From positions 108,877 to 172,876 of the forward strand of contig JAACJO010000039.1 in the NCBI GenBank assembly GCA_013368445.1: a stretch of 64,000 nt of DNA. The letters are read 5' to 3'. Positions 39,301 to 51,211 of the stretch are shown here, one piece after another. The stretch's first letter is position 1. Each line of letters starts with the position of its first letter. The notes beneath the pieces were generated by a model. That model did no database searches and was not told where the DNA came from. It saw nothing but the letters and a program-made list of their open reading frames with translations. The DNA comes from Leucocoprinus leucothites. Lineage: Eukaryota; Basidiomycota; Agaricomycetes; Agaricales; Agaricaceae. The position numbers and the translations under genes are program-made.

Positions 39301-41244
39301 TGACCTCGAACCCAGCCAATACCCCACCTGCAAGATAAATTAATTTTACCAGGAAGATAGTCGGAGAAGTAGGAAACCTACTTTCGCCAGTGCATTTGCC
39401 CTTCTCTCCACCACCAGTCATATCGCATCCGTAGCCGGTACAAGTGGAGTCGAGCAGCTTGTAAGTACGGCCATACCAGGCAAGACCCAGGTTGACGTTT
39501 TTCAGATCGACACCTGCCTTGACATAGAGTTTAGCACTATCAATCATGTCTTTAAGAGAACTCTGGGGTTCCGCAGTAGAGTTGCTTCCTGGAACATCAG
39601 TATCCCATGGACCATCTACGACGATTTTAGTTCCGTCATTTAATTCAGATGAGATGAATGGGTAACTCACGGTAGTCATAGCTCATCATATTAATGAAGT
39701 CGAGATTGGGAACAATCTTGTCCAGTTCAAAGCCCTTGAGGAACCAGTATCCGGCAGGTGTGGCGAGAGAAACGAGAGAAGAACCAATTCCAGCACGGAG
39801 TTCTTTAAAGAACAAAGTCAGATTGGGCGTGTCCGACGGTGGTGCCTGGCGTTCCATTGCCGCTGGATACTCTGGAGGAAATATAAGCTAGACAAGTGAA
39901 ATGAGGAAGACTGGAGAAACAACCCACCAAAATCAATGTCGATTCCGTCTATCTTGTACGAGGAGATGAAGCTTTTCACAGAGCTAATGAACGTGGCGCG
40001 GTTGGCTGAGGAGCCAATCATGATGGAGAAGCGATCCTTGGTGGAACCTTCGGAAAAGGTCCATCCGCCGACAGCGACCGAGACTTTGACCTTGCCTGCA
40101 GCTTTGGTGACAAGCTCCTTGAGACGGTCTCCGTCAGAAGAGTCGGCGAACCCAATGGTATTATCCTCATTGATGCCAGCAAAAGCGTAACTGCCAGAGA
40201 TGAGAACGATTGTAGGAAGTAAAGGCAGGGATAGTTGCGTACATGACGTGAGTCAGATCCGAAAGATCCAACTGAGAAACCTTGACAGGATCACAGGTAC
40301 GGTTGGCGGCCCAACCCGCGTAATATCCGACTTTCCGAGTATTTTGGGAGCCATCGCAGGTTGGAAGAGTAGCGTATCCACAGTTGGAGAGACTAAAGCA
40401 TTGTTAGACGGGCGAATGCCAACAATGGCTGGCTAGAACATACCAAGGGTCACCATTAGGAGCAGCGTCGCAAAACTCGGATGTGATACCACAGTAGCCA
40501 AAGGCAGAGCAACATGCCTTAAGAGGACATTCGCCGCCACTGGGAGACTCGGGACCACATTGAAGGTCGGGGTTGACTAATGACGGAATAAGAAGGGGAA
40601 ACACATCGAAAGTAAGAATTTGGGCACATACTGGGAATTGGAGGCGGGGTTCCGGATGAAACGCATATCACTTCGTCAATTTGGATGTTTGCGCAACCCT
40701 TCCATTTGTATGTCTGACCAGGTGATTAGCACAAAAGAAATGACAGTCGATCTCAAATACGACATACGTCGACGTTGAACTGCTCGATCTGAGCAACAGT
40801 GATACCAAGCTTAGTACCGATGAGGGCGCAATAGTCCCCATCAACTACCTATAATTAGAGGCATGTTGAATAAATCAAGGTCTATATGCAATGTCACGAC
40901 ACCCACTGTGTAAGTTGCGCAGGAACCATCCGGGTTTGGTTCTGGGCCAGTTGACGGAAGGTCACCAGAGGAAACACAAAGCTTTGCGCCGAGTTGGAGA
41001 GCGCTACAATCAAGGCCTGGATTATACTGGACAAGCTGATCGACGCTGATCAAAGCAGCAGTCTATAATGAGAACATCATAAGTAAATCATGAAAAAAGA
41101 TGCTTCTAAAACCTAATAGATACTCACAGCAATATCCCAACAGGTGGAATAAGGCTGACCGACAGTAGCTGTCTTACAGTCAGCCGCTAACGCAAATTTT
41201 GAAACGAAAAAGGACAGTAAGGTGACCGCCAATAAGGCAGCCAT
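36370..41244 (-). CDS. Secreted killer-toxin-type GH18 chitinase (LysM, CBM18) with C-terminal JAMM-like domain
   Basis: This is a subgroup C fungal chitinase, the group that resembles the alpha subunit of yeast killer toxins. A signal peptide (MAALLAVTLLSFFVSKFALA) precedes two LysM-like segments (QYNPGLDCSALQLGAKLCV and QFNVD...CANIQIDEVICV) and a Cys-rich CBM18 (CCSAFGYCGITSEFC). The GH18 domain has SVAVGGWTFS and the catalytic DGIDIDFE, whose Glu codon is split by an intron, then FINMMSYDY and GLAWYGRTY. After it come about three repeats with the pattern DGC...ARLWDI...TPMEIDG, as in the family. A basic, His/Ser-rich linker with a Lys-Arg pair (37287-37292) leads to a final domain with REIGGWIY, VANFHTHP and PSTAD, which fits a JAMM/JAB metal site (Glu, His-x-His, Ser-x-x-Asp; DUF4329-like). 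One internal exon is 20 nt (37780-37799). The linkage is supported by in-frame joins across every intron I followed; function of the tail is unknown. Confidence 0.82.
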
Positions 41245-43163
41245 GATGATTAAAGATAGAAAGGAGCGACAAAGAGCCTATGGGTTGACCATACCACAAA
41301 GTACGTCGTATAAATACAAAAATCCAGAGGGCCAAAAGATACCGAAAAAAATTGCGAAAGATCAAGATATAGAATGAACGGCACGAAGGCGAACGTGTTC
41401 CACAAGGTTGAACGAGATGGCAAGGAGGCGGCACGAAAGCCAAGAAATCATTTTGTGAACGCAAGGAGAAAGGCCAAAGGTTGATCATCAGAGCGGGTCA
41501 CCTTCTATGGGCGCTTGGTGGCGGCAGATCCATGTGGGAGGAGATGTACTTTTGCCCAAAAAACTCAGGTAACCATGCTTTGTGTCGAGGGTCAGCAATC
41601 AGTACCGTCGGGATTGGCTGACTTTGTCTTGGCACTGTCGATGTAGGCGATTCCGGAGGTTTCAAGAGAAAGTATCCGGATGCAGTCTTTTCAGAGGGTA
41701 GAGTCGTGTTGTTAGGTTTTCGCGCGCGCGTGCGCGTGTGCGTGAGGCGTAGATAAGGTTCTGGAGCAAATGCAGCGAAAGGAAAACTGACTCATGAGGC
41801 TATAGCGAGAGGAGAGGGCCATAGTATTATTCCGTTGCGGTACAGTCAACAGAAAGTACAAGAGGGTGGATGAGAAAAAAGCCATCCGAGCGCGCCTGGA
41901 TGGGGTTGTCGAGTCCAACTAGGTCCGTCAGTACCTGCATTCTGTGCCTGACATGTCAGCCTGAGACTTGAACACAGCCGAACGTCAACCGAACGACCGA
42001 ACTTCTCAGACGATAAATCGATAAGCCATAGATCATCATGACCTCGTCGACCAGACCATGCCCTCCTTCAAGTTAAATTCCAACTCCGACATGACCACTT
42101 TTGATCGCATGCGTGACTCTCCCTTACCCACTCGCAGAGTCTGCACAGTACCCACAGGAAACACTCATCGATTCAATAACACACCCATATTTTCCTGCTA
42201 CAAAAGTTTCCGGCAAAAATGGACGAACGTAATTATAGGTCAATGGTTATACATCGGACAAAATGAATCAGAACAATCAAACAATCAAAAAGCCAAGTGC
42301 ATGATTTCGCCTGTCCGACATCGCGTGAGCAATGTAACTAACTGCCTCTTCACAATTCAAAAATTTCATTGTCGTGCGCATTGTACACTACTGGGTTGTG
42401 TACGTGCCGATCAGAATTGGCAGCGACTTTGCTAGCATGTAATTGTGAGTACTGTCAATCAGAGTCTCTAGGAAGGCATCTTTCAGTACTTAGATGGTGC
42501 TCCAGGCACCACAAAAATTGTAGAGATGAATAATACCAAGAACGTAAATAATCATCAGTAGAGCAGATTACGTCGACATGATCAAAATCGAGATTTGCGT
42601 TCGGTATGACCGAAAGGAGGTCAGGAGAGGCCAGGTAACGTTACTGAAAATGAACAACATCAGAGACCACGATGGGCTCGGAATAACAGTATGAGTGCCT
42701 TCCGTGAGGTTTGGAACCTTGCGGGCAGAGTAATGTTTCAATGCTTCTTATTGCAAACATAGATATCATTTGCAGATTTCATTACGAAGTCATTAGATGG
42801 TGTACATAAATCAGCAAGAGAAAGAGAAGCAAAATTATGTATGTATGCATGTGATAAATCTATGCGAAAGCGATGAGTTGGGGTTGCAAGAGAGAAGAGG
42901 GTACGGTGTGCAAGTATAACAAAACTTCCACATCCCGACACATAAGGAAAAGTAAGGATGAGTACTAATGTGATATAACGAATCCCGAAAGACGAAGACG
43001 AAGCAGGAAGGTAAACACCACCACTTGAGAGCACGTCGCTCATCCCTTTTAGATACCATATTAACCCAATAAAATATTTTTCAGCATAGGATGAGTCCGG
43101 TTAATACTAATCGTGCCAGGGAAAAGAGGAGTGGGGGGAAGATAGGAGGGACAGCAGAGGCGT
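41245..43163. other. Long intergenic region, chitinase promoter to HSP60 3' end
   Basis: About 1.9 kb. The chitinase promoter lies at its left end and the HSP60 3' end at its right. It contains a short alternating CG/TG tract (about 41720-41745). Small frames at 41712-41918, 42058-42435 and 42738-43059 show no recognised features, so I call no gene. Confidence 0.4.
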
Positions 43164-45124
43164 TTAGAATCCACCCATACCACCCATACCGCCCATGCCT
43201 CCCATACCAGGCATACCACCAGCGGCGGCCTTATCCTCCTCAGGGGCATCAACAACACAAGCCTCACTTGTCGTCAGGAGCGACGCAACACCCGAAGCAT
43301 CAACAAGTGCCGTCCTCACAACCTTCAACGGATCAACGATACCAGCCTTAATCATATCCGTATACTCTCCCTTGGAAGCATCATATCCCCAAGCAAACTT
43401 GTCCGCAGCACCGTACTGGCCCAGGAGTGTGCCAACGATAACACTCGACTCTTCACCAGCGTTGTTGAGGATTGCACGGGCAGGGTTGGTGATAGCACGA
43501 CGAATGATGGCAACACCAAGCTCCTGGTCAAAGTTGGCTGTTGGAATGGGCTTGGCTTCGGGCACGACGGGGGAGCTGGCGGATCCGGCACCGCTACCAG
43601 GCGAGGAAGTAGCGAGTTGGAGGGAAGCTTTGAGAAGAGCGACACCACCACCAGGGAGGATACCTTCCTCGACAGCGGCGCGTGTAGCATTCAAAGCATC
43701 ATCGTACCTATCCTTCTTCTCGCCGACCTCGACTTCGGAAGAACCGCCAACCTTGATGACAGCAACACCACCAGAAAGCTTAGCAAGACGCTCCTGGAGC
43801 TTAGTCCTGTCGTATTCAGAAGTGGTGGAGTCGGCAATGAGAGAGCGGATTTGCTCGCAGCGGGCCTGAATGGCATCCTTGGCACCCTCGCCGTTGAGGA
43901 AGATGGTGTCCTCCTTGGTAATGGTGATGGAACCGGTAGAACCAAGGAGGTCGGGGGTGGCGCGCTCGAGCTTAATGTCGAGATCGTCAGTGAAGACGGT
44001 ACCACCAGTTAGGATGGCAAGGTCACCGAGAATAGACTTGCGGTTGTCACCGAAGCCAGGTGCTTTGACAGCGGCGACCTGGAGCTGGCCACGGAGCTTG
44101 TTGAGGATACAGGCAGCGAGTGCCTCACCGTCGATATCCTCAGCAATGATAACGAGAGGGCGACGAGCTTGGGCAGCAGCCTCGAGCGAAGGAAGAATGT
44201 CCTGGAGAACGGAAATCTTCTTCTCGCTGAGGAGGATGAGAGGCTTCTCGAACTCGACCTTTTGGGTCTTGACGTCGGTGATGAAATATGGGGAGATGAA
44301 GCCACGGTCGAAGCGCATGCCCTCTGTAATCTCAATCTCGTCCTCAATGGTGCGTCCCTCTTTGACAGTGATGACACCCTCCTTGCCGACCTTCTCCATA
44401 GCTTGTGCAATGAGGTTGCCGACATGGGTATCGCCGTTAGCCGAGATGGTGGCGACCTGGGCAATTTCGGCAGTAGTGGTAATCGTCTTGGTGTTCTTAG
44501 ACAAGAACTCGACAACACGGTCGACGGCGGCCTGGGAACCACGACGAAGGTCCATAGGGTTGCAACCGGCGGCGACGTTCTTCACACCCTCGGAATAAAT
44601 TGCTCGGGCCAAAACGGTAGCGGTTGTAGTACCGTCACCAGCAATCTCATTTGTTTTTGAGGCGACGTCCTGAACGAGACTGCGACAGAGGTTAGCGAAG
44701 AAAACCCCACTACATGAACACCGGTACATACCGAGCACCGAGGTTTTCAAACTTGTCCTTGAGAGTGATAGACTTGGCAACCGTCACACCGTCTGAAGAG
44801 CAGTGAGTATTTAAGCGCGTAAACGTGAAGGACACTCACCTTTCGTGATTTTGGGTCCACCAAAAGACTGCTCAATGATGACGTTGCGACCTGGCCGGAA
44901 CATAAACAAACATGTCCGAGTTTACAACATGAACACCACTCACCCTTCGGTCCTAGTGTAACGCTGACAGCGTTGGCGAGGACATCAACGCCCTTAAGAA
45001 TGCTGGCTCTGCCTTCGTTGGAAAACTTAATTTCCTTGTGAGCACCACGCGTCAGCGAGGGCTGGGCAGTCCTTGCAGTAGCACGGAGAGAGCGAGCAGA
45101 TGTTGTCGAGAGACGGTGCATCAT
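43164..45124 (-). CDS. HSP60: Mitochondrial chaperonin HSP60
   Basis: This is the group I chaperonin of the mitochondrial matrix, which folds imported proteins with HSP10. A basic, Ser/Arg/Thr-rich presequence ([20 protein letters not shown]) precedes [20 protein letters not shown]. The ATP-site motif [11 protein letters not shown]...[18 protein letters not shown] is intact, with [14 protein letters not shown] following. The apical domain ([17 protein letters not shown]) and the [16 protein letters not shown] motif ([15 protein letters not shown]) are present. The end is [14 protein letters not shown], the usual Gly-Met tail. An insert rich in Ser, Gly and Pro ([15 protein letters not shown]) before the second equatorial part is somewhat longer than in yeast. 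Four exons, with short introns only near the 5' end. The strong codon bias creates long antisense open frames that I do not call. A heat-shock-element-like site lies about 95 bp upstream. Confidence 0.96.
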
Positions 45125-45216
45125 TTTTGGGAGGAGTAGGGAGGAGAACGGGTGGAACGACGAGGGAACGATCCTCTAGCAGTGAAACCTTTAAACTCGG
45201 AAAAAATTTGCATTTA

Positions 45217-45229
45217 GAAACCTCTAGAA
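45217..45229. promoter_or_regulatory. Heat-shock-element-like site upstream of HSP60
   Basis: The bases GAAACCTCTAGAA fit GAAnnTTCnnGAA with one mismatch in the middle unit (CTC for TTC). The site is about 95 bp upstream of the HSP60 start codon. A CACGTG box follows at about 45232-45237. HSF1 binding is inferred only. Confidence 0.5.
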
Positions 45230-45457
45230 AGCCACGTGATCGCGCGCTCACCATTCCCGACGACCCTGCCACGTCTCTCCTCATCATACCTGACCGCCAT
45301 GATCCATGCCGCTTCCATACACCCCCGGAGTTCTGTTCCTCTCTGATCTGCTCGTTGGAAACTCGGCCACAATCGTTCAATTAAATGCAGAAGGATGCTG
45401 AATGCAAATTTAAGTGATAAACAGACATAAACTTCTTTAATTTTCTATCCTTCCCAA

Positions 45458-45528
45458 TCCGATATGGTGTAACGGCTAACATTACCGCCTTTCACGCGGT
45501 AGCTCGGGGTTCGATTCCCCGTATCGGA
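45458..45528 (+). tRNA. tRNA-Glu (anticodon TTC)
   Basis: A 71-nt cloverleaf without intron. The acceptor arms TCCGATA and TATCGGA pair fully. The anticodon stem ACCGC/GCGGT encloses the loop CTTTCAC with anticodon TTC. The T arm CGGGGTTCGATTCCCCG is perfect. A TTTT run at 45534-45537 can end Pol III transcription. It lies between HSP60 and the cupredoxin gene. Confidence 0.95.
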
Positions 45529-46037
45529 ATTTATTTTGATTTGTCTTTGTTTTGCACCTTCTCTCTTCGTTTGCTTGACGATGTAGATTCATGCAGGCAA
45601 ATTGATCGCAGCCCTCTTTCCCGCCTTCAGCCTAGTTTTGTCTCAATTTTCTCGCCTGGTCCAACTTCCAAAAATCCTCAAATTATGTTTGCCAGTCCCG
45701 ACCTCCCCCAACCTCCTTCAGCAGAGATCATTGGGGCTATGTCATCCTGCTCAGCTTGGTCACATCTCCGGCTCTACTCCCAGAGTAACTATGGGCGTCA
45801 ATCAGAGATCGATTCCAGGACCAAAATAGCACCAGACATCATCAGACTGGAGCCAAAAACGGGTATGTCACCTCCACTCTGTTTGATTAGAAATGGTCAG
45901 CAACTAAGGAGCTATTTTTCTCGTGTGTGCGAAGTAGACTGAACTGCCTCTACCTCTCACGCCATTCAGCTATAAAATAGAGGACGCACTCCAAATATGA
46001 TTTCACTCAGAACCACCTTCACCTCCCCAATTCCAGA
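45529..46037. promoter_or_regulatory. Region between tRNA-Glu and cupredoxin gene
   Basis: About 510 bp that includes the tRNA terminator and the cupredoxin promoter. A 133-codon plus frame (45541-45942) has no recognisable features and is not called. Confidence 0.4.
45971..45979 (+). promoter_or_regulatory. TATA box of cupredoxin gene
   Basis: TATAAAATA lies about 60 bp upstream of the start codon at 46038, a usual spacing for a strongly expressed fungal gene with a short leader. Confidence 0.55.
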
Positions 46038-47093
46038 ATGCGTTTCGCCACTGTTATTGCTTCTTTGTCGGCTTTGAGCCTTGCCTTTGCGCAAAACTCG
46101 AACTCGACTAACTCAACTGTCGTGCGTATTGTCTATACTCCTTCGCTGACTACGCCATATCTCACCTCGAGAACTACTTCTAGGTGACCATCCAAGTTGG
46201 CTCGACCGCTGATGCCCAGGGTGGAATCTTCCAATTCATCCCGCCCAGTGTCAATGCCACGAACGGGACTGTCATCAACTTCCAATTCTCTGGCATGTAC
46301 GTCCCCTCCCCTGTCCCAGTACTCACACTGCTACTAGCATTTTACTCAATGATCATGGACACAGGCCTGGAAACCATTCCATCACGCAGTCGACGTTCAG
46401 CAATCCATGCACTCCCATGAGTGGAGGCTTCGACTCCGGTTGGGTCTGGCTCCCCACCCCGGGCTTGACACCAATTCCTCAGTGGAACCTCACCGTCACC
46501 GATGATTCTAAGCGTGAGTCTTTTCCGCCGAGCAAAGAATAATAACCCACGGCTGACTTCTTCTCCTTCTTCGGCTTCAACCAGCTATCTGGTTCTTCTG
46601 TAAACAGTTGCAGCCAGCACCACACTGCAAAGCCGGTAAGTCAGGCCCCACAACACAAAACCTGTGGATCAGGACTGGATCTTGATGATGATAAACAGGA
46701 ATGGTGGGTGCCATCAATGCTCCTGCATCTGGCCGCAACACCTTTGAGAACTATAGGAGCCAAGCCAATCAAGCTGACACCTCCGGCGTACGTAGTTTGC
46801 CCCCACCTCACCATTCTTCATCCCCTCACTAATCCCCTTAACATAATTTCTTTACTCGAACATAACAGCAAGACGTACTTAGCCTCGTAGGTGTTGGCGC
46901 ATCCGCATCTGCACGTCCAGGACCACTCCCCAGCGGAGCAACCGACTACCCTGCTCCATCTGGTAGCGCTGCTGGTGGTAGTGGTGGTAATTCCGGCAGT
47001 GGTAATGACTCTGGTGCCCTAGGCGTGTCTGTTCATTTTACTACTGCCAGTGCCCTCGTTGTGCTCGTGGCTGGCATGTTGTTCTTCGCTTAG
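46038..47093 (+). CDS. Secreted GPI-type cupredoxin-domain protein
   Basis: Six or so small exons encode a surface protein with a signal peptide (MRFATVIASLSALSLAFAQN). The cupredoxin fold follows: VTIQVGSTADAQGGIFQFIP and a type 1 copper-site set, His in GNHSITQS, then Cys, His and Met in WFFCKQLQPAPHCKAGM. Ser/Gly/Ala-rich linker sequence (SGSAAGGSGGNSGSGNDSG) leads to a hydrophobic C-terminus (ALVVLVAGMLFFA), typical of GPI anchoring. Proteins of this kind are common in mushroom secretomes and are often called extracellular serine-rich proteins; a copper electron-transfer or wall role is inferred. All four copper ligands are present. Exon joins are clear from GT-AG sites. Confidence 0.85.
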
Positions 47094-48590
47094 ATCGCTT
47101 AGATACGGAGGATCCTTCCTTTTCTCAAGCAATTGACAGTTTTACAGAGACTCCCCCTAAGTATCTATACGTTGCTATATCGTAGTTACTAAAATGCCTC
47201 ATCGTGTCTTCTACTTCCTTCTCGTCATCCCGGATTTGTAACTTGCTTCCCCACACAGTGACGTAGTGTTCTCCGAGCTCTGATCTCCGCTCAATACTCG
47301 CTACTTCTCGTATTCTTTCTGTCAATGTATACATCGATTTTGACTTTGCCGAGGACCCGTACCATTGGATATGAAATTCCCAGAGGTGGTGCCCTCGCGA
47401 CTGCGGACTCTGGTCATTCTAGCCTGTTTCGGTGTGTATTCTCCCATGGTCTCCCAACTGTGGTGAAATGTAAGTGATTACTCCCGTCAGACAGTGTGGC
47501 GTGATATCATTCATTTTATTTCCTCCTTCAAGGTCAAACGTTCAACGTTCAACTCCATCAGTCCTAGCCGCAGTGGTTTGCTTACCCCTTGGTTTATAAT
47601 TTAAGAGTTGGTTTATAATTTAAGAGTTGGTTTATAATTTAAGAGTTGGTTTATAATTTAAGAGTTGGTTTATAATTTAAGAGTTGGTTTATAATTTAAG
47701 AGTTGGTTTATAATTTAAGAGGCCAATCGAATTATTGTCGTAGTGCTATCTTTACCGTTGAGTATCACATCATATCATTGCCTCGGTTTTGAAAGCCGTG
47801 AGAGACTTGATGTGATACTAAGGGTTCTTGACAGCCCTCGGCCAACGTTCTTTGTGTCGGTTGCGGGGTTTTTTCTTTTGTCTGTTTCGATGTTCGGGGA
47901 TGAATTGGTGCAGGAACGAGGAAATGCCACATAGGCCAGTATGTACGTTTTCTTGAGCCTCACGATGAACACGCGTCATTTCGGCTAAGCAGGGGACTTC
48001 TTTGAATAATCATGAAATAGATATGATTGGAAACCATCCAAAAACCATCCAGCTGCTTTAAATCATGATATTGTTCGTTGAAGGATCATCATGGCCAAGA
48101 ACGGTAGCTACTATGGAAACAACAAGACCATACCTAGTTAGCTACAAAATAGTACACACTTAACACTACTATCGGAAAGCTGCTTCGGTTTCAGCAGTGT
48201 CACATTTCTGTACAAGATGTTCTCGGTGACAATCCGAAGGTTCGAAATCAGATGTTCGTCAGTATATGTCTGTAGCGCAGCAACGGCAGCAATGCGGCAG
48301 TCCACGGATTCAACCGAGAACACCCAAGTACCTCTGTTCCTCCATTTCTCCAACTCTGGCAAACCGGAGTGTAGTATTTGAGGTGCAATGACCGTTGATT
48401 GATCCTGACGCAAGTATCGAGGCGAGAGAAACAATAGCCAACTCGAGCTTTGAAGTAGAATCCTCCTTGCTAACTTGGATATCCAATTTCAAGATATATA
48501 TCAGCTGAGGCAATTACGCGGACCTTCAGCTTCGATGGTGGAATGGAGTGTATCCTGTAACGGACGAGTAATGATCTCCGGTTAGAACAG
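47094..48590. other. Repeat-bearing intergenic region
   Basis: About 1.5 kb between the cupredoxin stop and the F-box copy 2 stop, holding the 19-bp tandem repeat. A minus frame at 48138-48434 contains ENILYRNVTLLKPKQL, which is weakly like the segment after an F-box in mushroom proteins. I treat it as a possible remnant, not a gene. Confidence 0.4.
47589..47721. repeat. Minisatellite, seven 19-bp units
   Basis: The unit TTGGTTTATAATTTAAGAG is repeated seven times head to tail with no mismatch that I can see, then stops at GGCCAATCG. There is no spacer, so it is not a CRISPR array. Perfect identity points to recent expansion. Confidence 0.95.
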
Positions 48591-50825
48591 TCAGGCAAAA
48601 GGGTGTAAATGCGTAAGGTCCCGTGAAGCTAACCAAGTGGGGTTTATAAGTGGCACTTGGTGCTCGTCCAGGAAACCAGGATCCTTCAAAGCGTAGTCGC
48701 TAACTCCGAATGCCCACAGGGTATCATCTTTCCGCAGTGCTGTTCAGAATGATTGTTAGCATGTAACAAGATAAAGATAGTCGCCATGAAAAAGAAAAGG
48801 CAAGGTAGTGGCTTACGAGAATCAGGAGGAACGTAAATGACGCTGTTCAAGCCAGCAACGGTCCATTTGCGATTTGGTGCGTCCTCGAGGAATTTCCGAG
48901 TCAATTTCCCAAGTACATCGTCCAGTGGTTCTCGGAATTTGCGGGAATACCACTTGTTTGATGGTATATGTTCGTGGAGGTATTGAATGAGGAACCTGCG
49001 GAGGCTGAGCTCCTGTGCTTGATGATTAGCTCGACTTGAAAATAGAAGACTGAGCCACGTTGGCTCACTTTCTGGACCAAAGCACCTCTGCCGCGACGAG
49101 GATATAGGGGCAAGCTCGAGCATAGACAGAATTCAAGGACATTAGGCCCTAGAAGCTTATCTTTCCAAGCATCAAGCTCAACCACAAGGTCCCAAGGAGT
49201 TATAGCGTACACTTCCGGTGTAGAAGGTGTTACAATCTCAATGCGGATTTCGTCAATCGGACGGCGGGAAGGTGATGGGGCGGGGAACGTCTCGTTCCTG
49301 CGGACGAGCAGCTCGAAAAGGTGGCATAGCGTTGACAGACCCTGGGAACCCATGACCTCCTTGTGTGGATCGATGAGAATATCCAGCTTTCTGAGACTTG
49401 GAAGGAAGTGTCGATTGGATCGTAGCGAGAGCATGATGCCTGTGAGAGTTTTGTGGCTGGGGAAACCCATTCTGAGGGTTGAAAGGCTTGTTAAATTGTC
49501 AAAGATACGTTTCTCAATATTAGTCTGATCGACGATAGGAGGGTAGTCGGGGTTTGTGTATGTGTTTCTGCAATTCGCCGTGTAGCTACTCCAGTTTAGG
49601 CTCTTGAGATGGGGAGAGTGTCGTTGGATGAGGCTCGAGAGGAGGTCCAGAACGTGTCCAGTTTGCTCGTGATGGTCAAGATGCCGATTGCATTCAACCA
49701 GATATTTCACGGCCAATGTCGTAAGGGAAGGACAGTATATGGACGTGAAGAAAGAAGAGAATCCTTGCCACCACATGTAAGCTAGGCGGTCCAATTCTAC
49801 ATGCAGATACACACAGGACTCGAACACGATTGTCCCAGCAGGAATGGGTTTGTGCATCATGACATCTCCCCACAACGAGAATCTGAGCCGAAGGTACGTG
49901 AGGTTCCTAAAGTAGAATATGGCGGGGTCGATGCAGTCCAGACGAGCACAGAAAACGGACATGTGTGTCAATGAGGACCACGGCCAACCCGTAGACATGA
50001 TCTCGTCGCCCGTGGTAATTCGTTGGCGAGTGTCTTTCCATTCCAGATACCGTAAGCGAGGTGCGCTGGCGAACGGTCTCAAGTCTGGATCATCTGAGCT
50101 CCTCATTATCGTGAGCTTTAACGCATAAAGTGAGTGCAACTGTCCATCTAGTGCTCCTATCCGCTTGAAAAGATGCTTGTCATTCTGCTGATCAATAACC
50201 ATTTGCACGTCTCCCCATCGATTAACGTGCAACGCAAGTGTGTCCCAAATCTTGTCAGCAACCTCACAATAGTAAGGATGCCAAAGGAAGATCAAGGATT
50301 GGTTTTCAGAACGATGTGAGTAGTCGCTGGCAAGAAACCTGGCAAAGCGACGCTCGGCAGCCGTATGAGCAAACTTGGGGGGGATGGGAACTTTTCTCCA
50401 GAGTTGGGGAGTGGCGAGCGCGATACATCTCCAACGCTTGCAGACATGAGATATGTTGAAGGGCACTAGAGTGTTGTCTTCAGTGCACCAGAAGAAGATA
50501 TCAATCAGAATATCGGCAGGGACGCGCCGTGGCCAATGTAGGAGGGAGTTGTGTTGTTGAAGGAAGTCCTCTAAGGCTAGACGCTGACGATAACTTGACT
50601 CTGTCTCGCCTTGCACCCTTTGTATCTCGGCTAAGCTATCGAGCTCCAGCTGCACTCGTGTGACTGCTGTAACAACGATATTGTGCTCTTCATCTGTAAT
50701 GGGATCACTTGTGCGTAGTAAGAGGGGAAATGGTGATTCAAGAAGACGATGCTTCCGATTCTTTGACTACTTTGGTGAGCTAGCAGATGGTCTGAATAAG
50801 AAACAGGAAGACAAACCCTTGTCAT
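48591..50825 (-). CDS. F-box-like protein (basidiomycete family), copy 2
   Basis: This is a paralogue of the gene at 32660-34804 in the opposite orientation. A short first exon (ATGACAAGG, start at 50825) and a 50-nt intron precede SKNRKHRLLESPFPLLLRTS, matching the N-terminus of copy 1. Then come DPITDEEHNIVVTAVTRVQ and the F-box-like part RRVPADILIDIFFWCTEDN...NISHVCKRWRCIALATPQLW. A long Leu-rich region includes SLIQRHSPHLKSLNW. The C-terminal exons give FLEDAPNRKWTVAGLNSVIY and, after the last intron, LWAFGVSDYALKDPGFLDEH. The tga stop at 48591 gives a slightly longer tail than copy 1. Probably an SCF receptor; substrate unknown. The start exon is inferred by analogy with copy 1. Confidence 0.8.
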
Positions 50826-51211
50826 GGTTTAAATATTCAGGCTCCGTTACAATAACAGACCCGGTTGACGAAACTGAGGTCAGTTCAAGTCTGGACTCTA
50901 ATCCGCGCCCTACGACGTGGAAAGGTGAGCAAGAGCCCGAAAAGCATGTACCTTTGACATACTGCTCTAGAGGAGATGCTGTAACGAACAGAGTCAAACA
51001 GAGATGATTAATAATCTCTATGATCGTTTGTCAAGATGGAGTGTCTGATGACTACCAACACCATCTCCTGATTAATCAACAACACAGAATCCAGCATCAA
51101 GCGAACGAAATTCAAATTTCAGATTCCAGTCTTGAACTTTTATACTCTAACACGGAGATACGACTCGGAGAACAAAGTTATGATCATGTTTTTAACATTC
51201 TGTCTGCACCC
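50826..51211. other. Region between NMO 3' end and F-box copy 2 start
   Basis: About 385 bp, mostly the promoter side of F-box copy 2. No gene or clear element is seen. Confidence 0.4.

Noticed and set aside
41720..41745. Alternating CG/TG tract as a Z-DNA regulatory site
   Set aside because: The tract is short and has no supporting context; it lies far upstream of the chitinase start.
43195..44660. Long plus-strand open frames (up to 242 codons) opposite HSP60
   Set aside because: They mirror the strong codon bias of HSP60 on the other strand and have no family motifs.
47589..47721. CRISPR-like repeat array
   Set aside because: The units are directly adjacent with no spacers, and the DNA is fungal.
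48138..48434. 98-codon minus frame, perhaps an F-box fragment
   Set aside because: Only one short stretch (ENILYRNVTLLKPKQL) looks like F-box family sequence; not enough to call a gene.
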